Shown: piece after piece, positions 53,775 to 63,406 of the stretch | How the letters are laid out: each line of letters opens with the position of its first letter | Position numbering within the stretch: position 1 is the stretch's first letter | Origin: Enterobacter cloacae | GTDB lineage: Bacteria; Pseudomonadota; Gammaproteobacteria; Enterobacterales; Enterobacteriaceae | Assembly: GCA_014169315.1 (NCBI GenBank) | Contig: AP022133.1 | Span: 4,464,001 to 4,528,000 of the forward strand | Reading direction: 5' to 3' | Length of the DNA: 64,000 bases | Program-made: the position numbers and the translations under genes | Notes under the pieces: model-generated | What the model was told of the DNA's origin: nothing | What the model saw: only the letters and a program-made list of their open reading frames with translations | The model's database searches: none

Positions 53775-56700
53775 ATGCAGGTCAGCAGAAGGCAGTTCTT
53801 TAAGATCTGCGCTGGCGGTATGGCAGGCACCACGGCAGCGGCGCTGGGCTTTGCCCCCGGCGTAGCGCTGGCGGAGACGCGGCAGTACAAACTGCTGCGC
53901 ACCCGCGAAACCCGTAATACCTGTACATACTGCTCTGTCGGTTGCGGGCTGTTGATGTATAGCCTCGGCGACGGTGCGAAAAACGCCAAAGCGTCTATCT
54001 TCCACATCGAAGGTGACCCGGATCATCCGGTCAATCGCGGGGCGTTATGCCCGAAAGGGGCCGGTCTGGTGGACTTTATTCACTCAGAAAGCCGCCTGAA
54101 ATTCCCTGAATACCGCGCCCCAGGTTCCGACAAATGGCAGCAAATCAGCTGGGATGATGCATTTGACCGCATCGCAAAACTGATTAAAGAAGACCGCGAT
54201 GCCAACTTTATTGCCCAGAACGCCAATGGCGTCACGGTCAACCGCTGGCTCTCCACCGGGATGCTGTGTGCTTCCGCTTCCAGTAACGAAACCGGCTACT
54301 TAACCCAGAAATTTACGCGTGCACTCGGTATGCTCGCAGTCGACAACCAGGCGCGTGTCTGACACGGACCAACGGTAGCAAGTCTTGCTCCAACATTTGG
54401 TCGCGGTGCGATGACCAACCACTGGGTCGACATCAAGAACGCCAACCTTATTGTGGTGATGGGCGGTAACGCCGCTGAAGCGCACCCTGTCGGGTTCCGC
54501 TGGGCGATGGAAGCCAAAATCCACAACGGTGCGAAACTGATTGTGATCGATCCCCGCTTTACGCGTACTGCGTCAGTGGCGGATTTCTACACCCCTATTC
54601 GTTCAGGTACTGACATCACTTTCCTGTCAGGCGTATTGCTGTACCTGATGACCAACGAAAAATATAACCGCGAATACACTGAGGCGTATACCAACGCCAG
54701 CCTGATCGTGCGTGAGGATTATCACTTCGAAGATGGCCTGTTCAGCGGTTATGATGCCGAAAAACGCAAGTACGACAAAACCAGCTGGAACTACGAGCTG
54801 GATGAAAACGGCTTTGCGAAACGCGACACCACCCTGCAACACCCGCGTTGTGTATGGAACCTGCTGAAAGAGCACGTTTCACGCTATACACCGGACGTTG
54901 TCGAAAACATCTGTGGTACGCCGAAGGCTGACTTCCTGAAAGTGTGTGAGCTTATCGCCGAAACCAGTGCGAAAGATAAAACCGCATCGTTCCTGTACGC
55001 CCTCGGCTGGACACAGCACTCTATCGGTGCGCAGAACATCCGTACGATGGCGATGGTTCAGCTGCTGCTCGGCAACATGGGCATGGCAGGCGGCGGCGTA
55101 AATGCCCTGCGCGGTCACTCCAATATTCAGGGTCTGACTGACCTCGGCCTGCTGTCACAAAGCCTGACCGGCTACATGACGCTGCCAAACGAAAAACAGA
55201 CTGATCTGCAAACCTACCTGACAGCCAGCACGCCAAAACCGCTGCTCCAGGGCCAGGTGAACTACTGGGGCAACTATCCGAAGTTCTTCGTCTCCATGAT
55301 GAAGGCATTCTTCGGTGACAAAGCGACAGCTGAAAACAGCTGGGGCTACGACTGGCTGCCGAAGTGGGACAAAGGTTACGACGTTCTTCAGTACTTCGAG
55401 ATGATGCACCAGGGCAAGGTCAACGGCTATCTGTGCCAGGGCTTTAACCCGGTGGCGTCATTCCCGAACAAGAACAAGGTTGTGGCCTCTCTGTCAAAAC
55501 TGAAGTTCCTGGTAACGATTGACCCACTCAATACCGAAACCTCGACCTTCTGGCAGAACCACGGTGAATCGAACGATGTCGACCCATCGAAGATTCAGAC
55601 CGAAGTGTTCCGCCTGCCATCCACCTGCTTCGCGGAAGAGAACGGTTCTATCGTCAACTCCGGCCGCTGGCTGCAGTGGCACTGGAAAGGTGCGGACGCC
55701 CCGGGCATTGCCATGAACGACGGCGAGATCCTGGCCGGCATCTTCCTGCGCCTGCGTAAGATGTACGCGGCAGAAGGCGGTGCGAACCCTGAACCGGTTC
55801 TGAACATGACCTGGAACTACTCGACACCGGAAAACCCATCACCGGAAGAAGTGGCGATGGAGAGCAACGGTAAGGCACTGGCGGATGTTATCGACCCGGC
55901 CACCGGTGCAGTCCTGGCGAAGAAAGGCGAACAGCTCAGCACCTTCGCGCACCTGCGTGATGACGGTACTACCTCCAGCGGCTGCTGGATCTTTGCCGGT
56001 AGCTGGACGCCGAAAGGTAACCAGATGGCCAACCGCGATAACGCCGACCCGTCGGGCCTTGGTAATACGCTGGGCTGGGCATGGGCGTGGCCGCTGAACC
56101 GTCGCATTCTCTATAACCGTGCCTCCGCAGATCCGCAGGGTAACCCGTGGGATCCGAAGCGTCAGCTTCTGAAATGGGATGGCGCGAAATGGGGTGGCGT
56201 GGATGTTCCGGACTACAGCACTGCCGCACCAGGCAGCGATGTCGGGCCGTTTATCATGCAGCCTGAAGGGATGGGGCGTCTGTTTGCTATTGATAAAATG
56301 GCTGAAGGCCCGTTCCCGGAACACTACGAGCCGTTTGAGACGCCGCTGGGCACCAACCCGCTGCACCCGAACGTGGTCTCTAACCCGGCAGCCCGTATCT
56401 TTAAGGGCGATTTTGAAGCGCTGGGTAAAAAAGACAAGTTCCCGTACGTGGGCACCACTTATCGCCTGACCGAACACTTCCACTACTGGACCAAGCACGC
56501 GCTGCTTAATGCTATCGCGCAGCCGGAACAGTTTGTGGAGATCGGTGAGAAGCTGGCGAACAAGCTCGGCATCGCACATGGTGATACCGTGAAGGTCTCT
56601 TCTAACCGTGGCTATATCAAGGCCAAGGCCGTAGTGACCAAGCGTATTCGTACGCTGAACGTTCACGGTCAGCAGGTGGATACCATCGGCATCCCGATCC

Positions 56701-56825
56701 ACTGGGGTTATGAGGGCGTGGCGAAAAAAGGGTTTATTGCGAACACCCTGACGCCGTTCGTCGGTGATGCGAACACGCAGACGCCGGAGTTTAAGGCCTT
56801 CCTCGTGAACGTGGAAAAGGTGTAA
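53775..56825 (+). CDS. fdoG: FdoG, formate dehydrogenase-O major subunit (selenoprotein)
   Basis: 1016 residues when the in-frame TGA at 54360-54362 is read as selenocysteine 196, the E. coli length and position. Twin-arginine signal SRRQFFK at the N-terminus exports it folded. [4Fe-4S] ligands in NTCTYCSVGCG and ALCPKG, then the molybdopterin bis-guanine dinucleotide domains. It oxidises formate on the periplasmic face and passes electrons through FdoH and FdoI to quinone. A conventional gene caller would split it into two genes (53775-54362 and 54411-56825). Followed 12 bp later by fdoH. Confidence 0.97.
54360..54400 (+). promoter_or_regulatory. selenocysteine UGA and SECIS element
   Basis: TGA 54360-54362 is followed by CACGGACCAACGG and the hairpin AGCAA-GTC-TTGCT, as in the E. 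coli fdn/fdo SECIS structures that recruit SelB with Sec-tRNA. It directs recoding of this stop codon. Confidence 0.92.
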
Positions 56826-56837
56826 CGGAGACGACTT

Positions 56838-57740
56838 ATGGCTTATCAATCTCAAGACATTATCCGTCGTTCCGCGACTAACGGTTTCACACCCGCGCCA
56901 CAGGCGCGGGACCACCAGCAGGAAGTGGCGAAACTTATCGACGTGACCACCTGTATCGGCTGTAAAGCCTGTCAGGTGGCCTGTTCAGAGTGGAACGATA
57001 TCCGTGACGAAGTGGGTCATAACGTTGGGGTGTACGACAACCCGGCGGATTTGACCGCGAAGTCCTGGACGGTGATGCGTTTCTCGGAAGTGGAGCAGAA
57101 CGACAAACTGGAATGGCTGATCCGCAAAGACGGCTGTATGCACTGTGCGGATCCGGGTTGCCTGAAGGCGTGTCCGTCGGAAGGGGCTATCATTCAGTAT
57201 GCTAATGGCATCGTCGACTTCCAGTCCGAGCAGTGCATTGGCTGTGGCTACTGCATCGCGGGCTGCCCGTTCAACGTGCCACGACTGAACCCGGAAGACA
57301 ACCGCGTCTACAAATGTACGCTGTGTGTTGACCGCGTCAACGTCGGTCAGGAACCCGCCTGTGTGAAGACCTGCCCAACCGGTGCTATCCACTTTGGCTC
57401 TAAAGAGGATATGAAAACGCTGGCGGCTGAGCGCGTAGGCGAGCTGAAAACCCGTGGTTACGATAACGCAGGCCTGTACGATCCGGCCGGTGTTGGCGGA
57501 ACGCACGTCATGTACGTACTGCATCACGCCGACAAGCCGAATCTGTATCACGGCCTGCCGGAGAACCCGGAAATCAGCGCCACCGTTAAGTTCTGGAAAG
57601 GCATCTGGAAACCGCTGGCAGCGGTCGGTTTTGCTGCCACCTTCGCAGCAAGTATCTTCCACTACGTCGGTGTCGGCCCGAACCGCGCGGAAGAGGAAGA
57701 CGACGACAAGCATGAAGAGAAAGACGAGGTGCGCAAATGA
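56838..57740 (+). CDS. fdoH: FdoH, formate dehydrogenase-O iron-sulfur subunit
   Basis: 300 residues. Four [4Fe-4S] clusters from Cys motifs [41 protein letters not shown] and [23 protein letters not shown]-terminal transmembrane anchor lies at about residues 256-278, then an acidic, Lys-rich tail. It relays electrons from FdoG to haem b of FdoI. Overlaps fdoI by 4 nt. Confidence 0.97.
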   Translation: MAYQSQDIIRRSATNGFTPAPQARDHQQEVAKLIDVTTCIGCKACQVACSEWNDIRDEVGHNVGVYDNPADLTAKSWTVMRFSEVEQNDKLEWLIRKDGCMHCADPGCLKACPSEGAIIQYANGIVDFQSEQCIGCGYCIAGCPFNVPRLNPEDNRVYKCTLCVDRVNVGQEPACVKTCPTGAIHFGSKEDMKTLAAERVGELKTRGYDNAGLYDPAGVGGTHVMYVLHHADKPNLYHGLPENPEISATVKFWKGIWKPLAAVGFAATFAASIFHYVGVGPNRAEEEDDDKHEEKDEVRK

Positions 57741-58372
57741 GAAAACGTGACACCATCGTGCGCTACTCCGCGCCGGAACGCATCAACCACTGGGTCACCG
57801 CCTTCTGTTTCATGCTGGCGGCGATAAGCGGGCTAGGGTTCTTCTTCCCGTCCTTCAACTGGCTGATGCAGATCATGGGGACACCACAGCTGGCGCGTAT
57901 ACTGCACCCGTTTGTTGGCGTCATCATGTTCGCGTCGTTCATCATCATGTTTTTCCGATACTGGCACCATAACCTAATCAATCGGGATGATATCTTTTGG
58001 GCGAAGAATATTCGTAAGATCGTCGTCAACGAGGAAGTGGGTGATACCGGGCGTTATAACTTCGGCCAGAAATGCGTATTCTGGGCGGCGATTATCTTCC
58101 TGGTCCTGTTGCTGGTAAGCGGTGTGATCATCTGGCGTCCGTACTTTGCGCCTGCTTTCTCAATCCCGGTGATCCGATTCGCGCTGATGCTGCATTCATT
58201 TGCCGCAGTGGCGTTAATTGTGGTTATCATGGTGCATATTTACGCCGCCCTTTGGGTGAAAGGCACCATTACCGCGATGGTGGAAGGCTGGGTAACCAGT
58301 ACGTGGGCGAAGAAACATCACCCGCGCTGGTACCGTGAAGTCCGCCAGAAACAGGAAAAGTCATCTGAATGA
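57737..58372 (+). CDS. fdoI: FdoI, formate dehydrogenase-O cytochrome b556 subunit
   Basis: 211 residues, four transmembrane helices with haem-ligand histidines ([37 protein letters not shown]). It transfers electrons to the quinone pool. ATGA overlaps at both ends couple it to fdoH and fdhE. Confidence 0.97.
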   Translation: MRKRDTIVRYSAPERINHWVTAFCFMLAAISGLGFFFPSFNWLMQIMGTPQLARILHPFVGVIMFASFIIMFFRYWHHNLINRDDIFWAKNIRKIVVNEEVGDTGRYNFGQKCVFWAAIIFLVLLLVSGVIIWRPYFAPAFSIPVIRFALMLHSFAAVALIVVIMVHIYAALWVKGTITAMVEGWVTSTWAKKHHPRWYREVRQKQEKSSE

Positions 58373-59298
58373 GTATTCGCATAATCCCGCAAGATGAGCT
58401 GGGTTCGAGCGAGAAACGCACGGCGGAATATATTCCGCCGTTGTTATTCCCCAGACTCAAGAACCTCTATAACCGCCGCGCAGAGCGTCTGCGCGAGCTG
58501 GCAGAGAACAACCCTCTGGGCGATTTTCTGCGTTTTGCCGCGCTCATTGCCCACGCGCAGGAAGTGGTGCTGTACGACCATCCGCTGCAAATGGATCTGA
58601 CCGCGCGCATTAAAGAAGCCAGCGAGCAAGGTAAACCGCCGCTGGATATTCACGTACTGCCGCGCGATAAGCACTGGCACACACTGCTGCATTCGCTGAT
58701 TGCTGAGCTAAAACCGGAGATGAGCGGTACCGCGCTGGCGGTTATTGAGAATCTGGAAAAAGCCTCCGATATGGAACTGGAAGAGATGGCGAGCGCGCTG
58801 TTTGCTTCTGATTTCTCGCTGGTCAGCAGTGATAAAGCACCGTTTATCTGGGCTGCGTTGTCGCTCTACTGGGCGCAAATGGCAAGCCTCATCCCAGGCA
58901 AGGCCCGTGCCGAATATGGTGAAGCGCGCCAGTTCTGCCCGGTGTGTGGCTCGATGCCGGTTTCCAGCATGGTGCAAATTGGTACCACCCAGGGGCTACG
59001 CTACCTGCACTGCAACCTGTGTGAAACCGAGTGGCATGTGGTGCGCGTGAAGTGCAGCAACTGCGAGCAGACCCGCGATCTCAACTACTGGTCGCTGGAA
59101 AACGAAGACGCAGCGGTGAAAGCCGAAAGCTGCGGCGACTGTGGTACCTACCTGAAAATTCTGTATCAGGAAAAAGACCCGAAAGTCGAAGCCGTGGCCG
59201 ACGATCTCGCCTCGCTGATTCTGGACGCCAAAATGGAGCAAGAGGGCTTTGCCCGCAGCTCTATCAACCCGTTCCTGTTCCCGGGTGAAGGGGAGTAA
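58369..59298 (+). CDS. fdhE: FdhE, formate dehydrogenase accessory protein
   Basis: 309 residues. Cytoplasmic rubredoxin-like protein with Cys pairs [20 protein letters not shown] and CGDCGTY in the last 130 residues, binding iron. It interacts with the catalytic subunits of FdnG and FdoG during maturation. Last gene of fdoGHI-fdhE; a REP follows. Confidence 0.96.
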   Translation: MSIRIIPQDELGSSEKRTAEYIPPLLFPRLKNLYNRRAERLRELAENNPLGDFLRFAALIAHAQEVVLYDHPLQMDLTARIKEASEQGKPPLDIHVLPRDKHWHTLLHSLIAELKPEMSGTALAVIENLEKASDMELEEMASALFASDFSLVSSDKAPFIWAALSLYWAQMASLIPGKARAEYGEARQFCPVCGSMPVSSMVQIGTTQGLRYLHCNLCETEWHVVRVKCSNCEQTRDLNYWSLENEDAAVKAESCGDCGTYLKILYQEKDPKVEAVADDLASLILDAKMEQEGFARSSINPFLFPGEGE

Positions 59299-59312
59299 CC
59301 CCTTGTGACAGC

Positions 59313-59336
59313 GCCGGGCGGCGCAAGCTTGCCCGG
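59313..59336. repeat. REP element after fdhE
   Basis: GCCGGGC-GGCGCAAGCTT-GCCCGGC palindrome immediately downstream of fdhE. Confidence 0.8.
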
Positions 59337-59337
59337 C

Positions 59338-59560
59338 TTACAGTTGATAAGGGGAAATGACCCCAGCAATACCCGCAAAGTCTTTGGTATTTCGTGAAAT
59401 CAGCGGGCAGTTTCTGCTCTGAGCAGTCGCCAGGATGATGGCGTCTGGAAGCTTCATCCCATATTTCTCACGCAGTAAGACTGCTTCTTTCAGCAATATC
59501 CCGCGAGACATCGATCATTTCAAACGCGCCCATTATCGCTGCTGTTTTCGTCTCATGACC
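59338..59560 (-). pseudogene. decayed vapC (PIN-domain toxin) remnant
   Basis: On the minus strand, from about 59493 down to TAA 59338, the frame encodes EAVLLREKYGMKLPDA, IILATAQ, then LISRNTKDFAGIAGVISPYQL. This is the C-terminal third of a VapC-type PIN ribonuclease, with its two late Asp residues. Immediately upstream, in another frame, lies TKTAAIMGAFEMIDVSRDIAE, which fits the preceding part; one extra base in GAAAGAAGC separates the two. The N-terminus and any vapB antitoxin are not recognisable. The gene is therefore frameshifted and truncated. Confidence 0.75.
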
Positions 59561-59602
59561 ATGTTTACAAGCGCCTACCTTTTTGTAGGGTCAAAGCAGA
59601 TA

Positions 59603-59628
59603 ACAAAAATAGCTCTCGCATTTGCGAG
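59603..59628 (-). terminator. possible terminator hairpin on minus strand
   Basis: On the minus strand CTCGC-AAAT-GCGAG is followed by AGCTATTTTTGTTA. It is short and lies in a region with no convincing gene, between the vapC remnant and the IS element. Confidence 0.4.
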
Positions 59629-59665
59629 CCGCTTTCCAGATCTCTGGTTTCACCAAATTTCTTTG

Positions 59666-59694
59666 TTTTCATCAGCAATAAACCAGGCTATAAA
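59666..59694 (+). promoter_or_regulatory. possible promoter cut off by the IS
   Basis: TTTTCA (59666-59671) and TATAAA (59689-59694) with a 17-bp spacer resemble a sigma-70 promoter pointing rightwards, just in front of the left half of the former SOS-box-like palindrome. Before the insertion it would have read into the hydrolase gene. Speculative. Confidence 0.4.
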
Positions 59695-59707
59695 ACTGTA
59701 TATTCAT

Positions 59708-61023
59708 GGGTCTTCCCCGATCATGGTGGGAAGGCTCAGAACGCCATATTCAGCTTTCCGTAGTGGAACATCACCCCCAGTTTAAAGCGCTCCCGGTTTC
59801 GGTATCCCCTGGCTTTTATCCTCAGCAGCCTGATCTTGCTGTTAAGTGCCTCCGCATTTCCGTTTGAGACACTGTGTCGCATCGCATTCAGGATCCCGTA
59901 CAGCCTTTTTCCTATCGTTTTCGCGGCATTTTTCATCATGGGAACGTCACTGTTAGCCGCCAGCGCCAACCATCTCTGCCAGTCACTCCGTCTTTCCTCG
60001 CTCCATGGCCTGTTCCAGATATCCTTTGCCAGCTCTTTCAGCGCCCAGCACTGGCTCGTCAGCTTCATCTGTGCACGCAGCCACATCAGCTTTTCCTGCC
60101 GGGATTCGGTCATCCACTTATCGCTGTACTGCCACAGGAAGCGGGTTCCTTTTGCCTGGTGTCGGCTTTCAACAGGGAGGTGCGGATGTTCATTCTGACG
60201 GGTTTTATCAACTACCTCGCCCAGTTGCTTCGCCACATGGAAGCGGTCAAAGGCGATTTTCTCAACCGCACTGGGTAAGTGGATACGCGCTGCTCTTATA
60301 TAGCCCGCGTTCATGTCCATTGAGAGCGTTTTGATAGCCAGCAACTGCCCATCAGTGAGCGTGCGAAGATAGCCGGCAAGACTCTCTGTGCCGCGATCAT
60401 CCGTTAAGGCCAGCGCCCGACCATCGCGATCGGAGATCACCGTTATGTAACGATGTCCTTTTTTAAAGGCGACCTCATCCACATTCATATGACGGGCGGA
60501 TAATGGCTTTTTTATCCGGGCAAGACCTCGCTTAACTGCCCGGGTCATAATGCCGTCAACCGCATTCCAACTGAGCTTAAGTTGCTTCCTGACAGCATCA
60601 ACGGTGCTGATTTTCAGCCATGAGAGAACGAACGATTCGAATAGCAACGTATACCGGCTTCCGGGGCCAGCCCACGGAACAGGCAACGTCAGGCAGCCAT
60701 GCTCCGGACACATAATTCGTGGAACATCGGCTTCAACAATAGTGGTGAACTGGCAGGTATCAAGATGGCGCCATTTACGATGACGGTGATCGTGAACAGA
60801 ACAGGATTTACCGCAGGTCGGACAGGCTAGCCGGGTGTTTTCAGCGATCTCAATAGTGACAGTAACAGAACCGGCATTTTCATCGAGAGAAAGGGACTTT
60901 ACCTGCCACGGATCGGACAGGTTGAGAATATGAGCGTAGAGGGACTTTTCGTCCATGGCGGTGACCTCTGGCGATTAAATACACCATTATCATGCCTTCA
61001 GCCACCACAACAAGGGAAGACCC
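59708..61023 (-). mobile_element. ISL3-family insertion sequence, complete, 1316 bp
   Basis: Terminal inverted repeats begin GGGTCTTCCC at 59708-59717 and end GGGAAGACCC at 61014-61023; similarity continues inward to a shared TGGTGG. The element is flanked by a perfect 8-bp direct repeat ATATTCAT (59700-59707 and 61024-61031), the target size usual for ISL3. One transposase gene fills it. Intact ends and a perfect duplication indicate a recent, single insertion. Confidence 0.95.
59736..60956 (-). CDS. ISL3-family transposase
   Basis: 406 residues, full length for ISL3. N-terminal zinc-finger-like CPTCGKSC ... CPEHGC (about residues 45-90), a helix-turn-helix region near 115-140, then the DDE catalytic core with candidate acidic residues in MNVDEVAFKKGHRY (first D) and SMDMNAGY / FDRFHVAKQL (second D), and late Glu in NAEALNSKIRLLRIKARGYRN. 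No frameshift or internal stop, so probably active. Confidence 0.93.
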   Translation of the reverse strand: MDEKSLYAHILNLSDPWQVKSLSLDENAGSVTVTIEIAENTRLACPTCGKSCSVHDHRHRKWRHLDTCQFTTIVEADVPRIMCPEHGCLTLPVPWAGPGSRYTLLFESFVLSWLKISTVDAVRKQLKLSWNAVDGIMTRAVKRGLARIKKPLSARHMNVDEVAFKKGHRYITVISDRDGRALALTDDRGTESLAGYLRTLTDGQLLAIKTLSMDMNAGYIRAARIHLPSAVEKIAFDRFHVAKQLGEVVDKTRQNEHPHLPVESRHQAKGTRFLWQYSDKWMTESRQEKLMWLRAQMKLTSQCWALKELAKDIWNRPWSEERRSDWQRWLALAANSDVPMMKNAAKTIGKRLYGILNAMRHSVSNGNAEALNSKIRLLRIKARGYRNRERFKLGVMFHYGKLNMAF

Positions 61024-61051
61024 ATATTCATACAGTCAAAGAGACTCTGTC

Positions 61052-61969
61052 ATGGCACTGGAAAAAGGGATTGAACAACTGGTTCAGGAATTTATCGCTG
61101 CAGGCCGGCCCTCATCACGTCATCAGAATATTAATGCCCGACGAGCGGGGTATGTTGCCAGTACGGGACTTGCCGGAGAGGTAGAAACTCGCATACACGT
61201 TGAAACGCATGTTCTTGAGGGCCTTATTATTCGTGTATTTTCGCCCCCCAACGCGCCTGAAACATTACCTGCTACCATCTACTATCACGGTGGGTGCTTT
61301 ATCAGCGGCGGCTTTGATACGCATGATAACCAACTCCGTCAGCTAGCCTGGTACGGCAATTGCCGGGTGATTGCGGTTCAGTACAGACTGGCACCAGAGC
61401 ATACCTTCCCCACCGCGCATGACGACGCAGAAAGAGGTGCGATACTGGTCTGGCAATATGCGAACACGTTGGGTGTAGATAAAAACCGGATCACGCTTTG
61501 CGGGGACAGTGCGGGAGGGCATCTGGCGCTGGTGACGGCGCTACGGCTAAAGGCCAAAGGTCTCTGGCAACCTGCGCAGCTCATACTTATCTATCCCATG
61601 CTCGACGCCACGGCGAGTTTTGAAAGTTACACCCTCAATGGCACAGATTATATTATCACCCGCGATACCCTGCTCAGCGGATATGAAATGTATCTGGCAG
61701 ACACCGATCGTCAGCATCCAGAAGCCAGCCCACTGTGGCGGGATGATTTTAACGGTCTTCCGCCAGTACACATTATTACCGCCGAGTATGATCCGCTATG
61801 TGATGAGGGGGAGATGCTTTATCAGTATCTGACAGAGCAGGGGGTGGTATGTACCGCTCAGCGCTGGCTGGGAGTCATCCATGGCTTCTTTCAGCTCGGT
61901 GGAATCAGCCGTTCAGCACGAGACGTAATGAAGGATATCGCCTGGCGGATTGAAAACGCCCGGCGATAA
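61052..61969 (+). CDS. alpha/beta hydrolase, hormone-sensitive-lipase family
   Basis: 305 residues from ATG 61052; the frame extends upstream only into the IS. Catalytic triad S153 (CGDSAGG), D247 (EYDPLCDEG) and H277 (GVIHGFF). The oxyanion-hole motif is H79-G-G-C82 rather than the usual HGGG. An esterase acting on short acyl esters is likely; the physiological substrate is unknown. The IS ends 28 bp before the ATG and has removed the native promoter region, so expression depends on the IS or is lost. Confidence 0.85.
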   Translation: MALEKGIEQLVQEFIAAGRPSSRHQNINARRAGYVASTGLAGEVETRIHVETHVLEGLIIRVFSPPNAPETLPATIYYHGGCFISGGFDTHDNQLRQLAWYGNCRVIAVQYRLAPEHTFPTAHDDAERGAILVWQYANTLGVDKNRITLCGDSAGGHLALVTALRLKAKGLWQPAQLILIYPMLDATASFESYTLNGTDYIITRDTLLSGYEMYLADTDRQHPEASPLWRDDFNGLPPVHIITAEYDPLCDEGEMLYQYLTEQGVVCTAQRWLGVIHGFFQLGGISRSARDVMKDIAWRIENARR

Positions 61970-61982
61970 CAGCGGGAGGAGA

Positions 61983-62972
61983 TTACTCCTCCTCGTTCCC
62001 ACCTTCTTCATACGCACCAAACGGCTTCGCAGGGAGAACGATGTAAGTTCCTTCAAATATCGCGCCCGACGTTTCATCACCGAACAGCTCTACCTGCATC
62101 TGCACCCGAGCTTTGCGTCCACGTGCCAGACGGTCGAGATCGCCTCCCAGCGAACCGAGATCGGCAACGGCGCTCGGCTTGCCGCTAATTGGCGCGCTGT
62201 AGCGAATGTGGGCATCTGCCAGAATGATGGTGCCACCAAGATGACGTTCGCGCAGCATCAACCAGATAAGCCCCCAACCGGTGAGCGTAGCCAGTGAGAA
62301 CAGACTGCCAGCAAACAGCGTGTGGTGTGGGTTCTGATTGCCGGTTTCCGGCATCGTGGTCATAAATTTTTGCCCGGTGTACTGCTGAATGCGTACCCCC
62401 ATCTTTTCACTCAGGGGGATGTGTTGATACCAGGCCTGCTGTAACTGACCGCACCAGTCGGCACGGTGCAGAATATCATCCAGCGTGGCGACGGGTTTAA
62501 TCATCAGAAAGTGGCGCACCGGTGTGGTTTGCGGTGTGGTGATTTCACCCTGGTTAACAAAACCGAGCTTGGCGAAGAACTCCACGGCATCCTCGCGGGC
62601 ACTACAGGTTACGCGCTTAACGCCTTCCTGACGGGCAACTGACTCCAGGGTCATCGCCATCAGTGTCCCCAGACCTTTGTCCTGCACAGAGGGGTGGACA
62701 GCCATAAAGCGAATAGACGCTTCGTTATCCGCGTTGATATACAGACGCCCGACGGCGACAAGGTTACCCTCTTCATCCACCACCATCTGGTGATGCGCCA
62801 TTGCGTCCCAGGCGTCGCGTTCAGATCCTTTCGGTTGATGTAATGGCTTGCGCAGCATTTCCCAGCGGAACTGGTAATACACCTCTAACTCTTCTTCCGT
62901 TTGCGGTACTCGAAGGTGATACATAGCTGTACTCTCTCTTGTTACCCGCGGCCACGCCGCCAACTGGCTCAT
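61983..62972 (-). CDS. yiiD: YiiD, GNAT plus thioesterase-fold protein
   Basis: 329 residues from ATG 62972, which overlaps the dtd stop (ATGA) and gives the E. coli length; [14 protein letters not shown] further in is a fallback start. N-terminal GNAT acetyltransferase fold ([19 protein letters not shown] near residue 90) fused to a C-terminal hot-dog YiiD_C domain ([20 protein letters not shown] near residue 220). I recall the E. coli homologue being reported as a malonyl-ACP decarboxylase (MadA) that helps start fatty acid synthesis; treat the activity as literature-based. Operon yihY-dtd-yiiD. Confidence 0.92.
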   Translation of the reverse strand: MSQLAAWPRVTRESTAMYHLRVPQTEEELEVYYQFRWEMLRKPLHQPKGSERDAWDAMAHHQMVVDEEGNLVAVGRLYINADNEASIRFMAVHPSVQDKGLGTLMAMTLESVARQEGVKRVTCSAREDAVEFFAKLGFVNQGEITTPQTTPVRHFLMIKPVATLDDILHRADWCGQLQQAWYQHIPLSEKMGVRIQQYTGQKFMTTMPETGNQNPHHTLFAGSLFSLATLTGWGLIWLMLRERHLGGTIILADAHIRYSAPISGKPSAVADLGSLGGDLDRLARGRKARVQMQVELFGDETSGAIFEGTYIVLPAKPFGAYEEGGNEEE

Positions 62973-63406
62973 ATCTGGAGCCAGAATGTGACGGGGCCAT
63001 CGTTCACCAGCGAGACCTGCATATCTGCAGCGAATCGTCCGGTTTGCGTATTCATTTCCTGCTGGCGACAACGCTCAACAAAATACTCATAAAGTGCTTC
63101 TGCACGATCCGGGGCGGCCCCCCTGGAGAAGCCAGGACGCATGCCGCGCTCGGTATCTGCGGCCAGCGTAAACTGGGAAACAACCAGCACACTGCCACCC
63201 GCCTGCTGGACGTTCAGGTTCATCTTGCCTTCCGCATCACTGAAAATGCGGTAACCCAGCACACGCTCACACAAACGGTTAGCTTTTTGTTCGTCGTCAT
63301 CCTTTTCGACACCTAACAACACCAAAAGTCCTGGGCCAATTTCACCCGTCACCTCATCCTCCACGGTGACGCTGGCACGGGTTACGCGCTGTATCAATGC
63401 AATCAT
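62969..63406 (-). CDS. dtd: Dtd, D-aminoacyl-tRNA deacylase
   Basis: 145 residues. It hydrolyses D-aminoacyl-tRNA to recycle tRNA and keep D-amino acids out of protein. Both DTD signatures are present: SQFTLAAD near residue 78 and NDGPVTFWL at the C-terminus. Overlaps yihY and yiiD by 4 nt each. Confidence 0.97.
   Translation of the reverse strand: MIALIQRVTRASVTVEDEVTGEIGPGLLVLLGVEKDDDEQKANRLCERVLGYRIFSDAEGKMNLNVQQAGGSVLVVSQFTLAADTERGMRPGFSRGAAPDRAEALYEYFVERCRQQEMNTQTGRFAADMQVSLVNDGPVTFWLQI

Noticed and set aside
53775..54362. separate short 195-residue molybdoprotein gene
   Set aside because: It is the N-terminal part of FdoG up to the selenocysteine TGA, not an independent gene.
55839..56915. 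358-codon open frame antisense to the fdoG 3' part
   Set aside because: Opposite a strongly conserved gene; composition typical of antisense shadow.
59435..59785. 116-codon plus-strand open frame across the vapC remnant into the IS
   Set aside because: Crosses the IS left end, which is only recently joined, and shows no similarity; the minus-strand PIN-domain reading is better.
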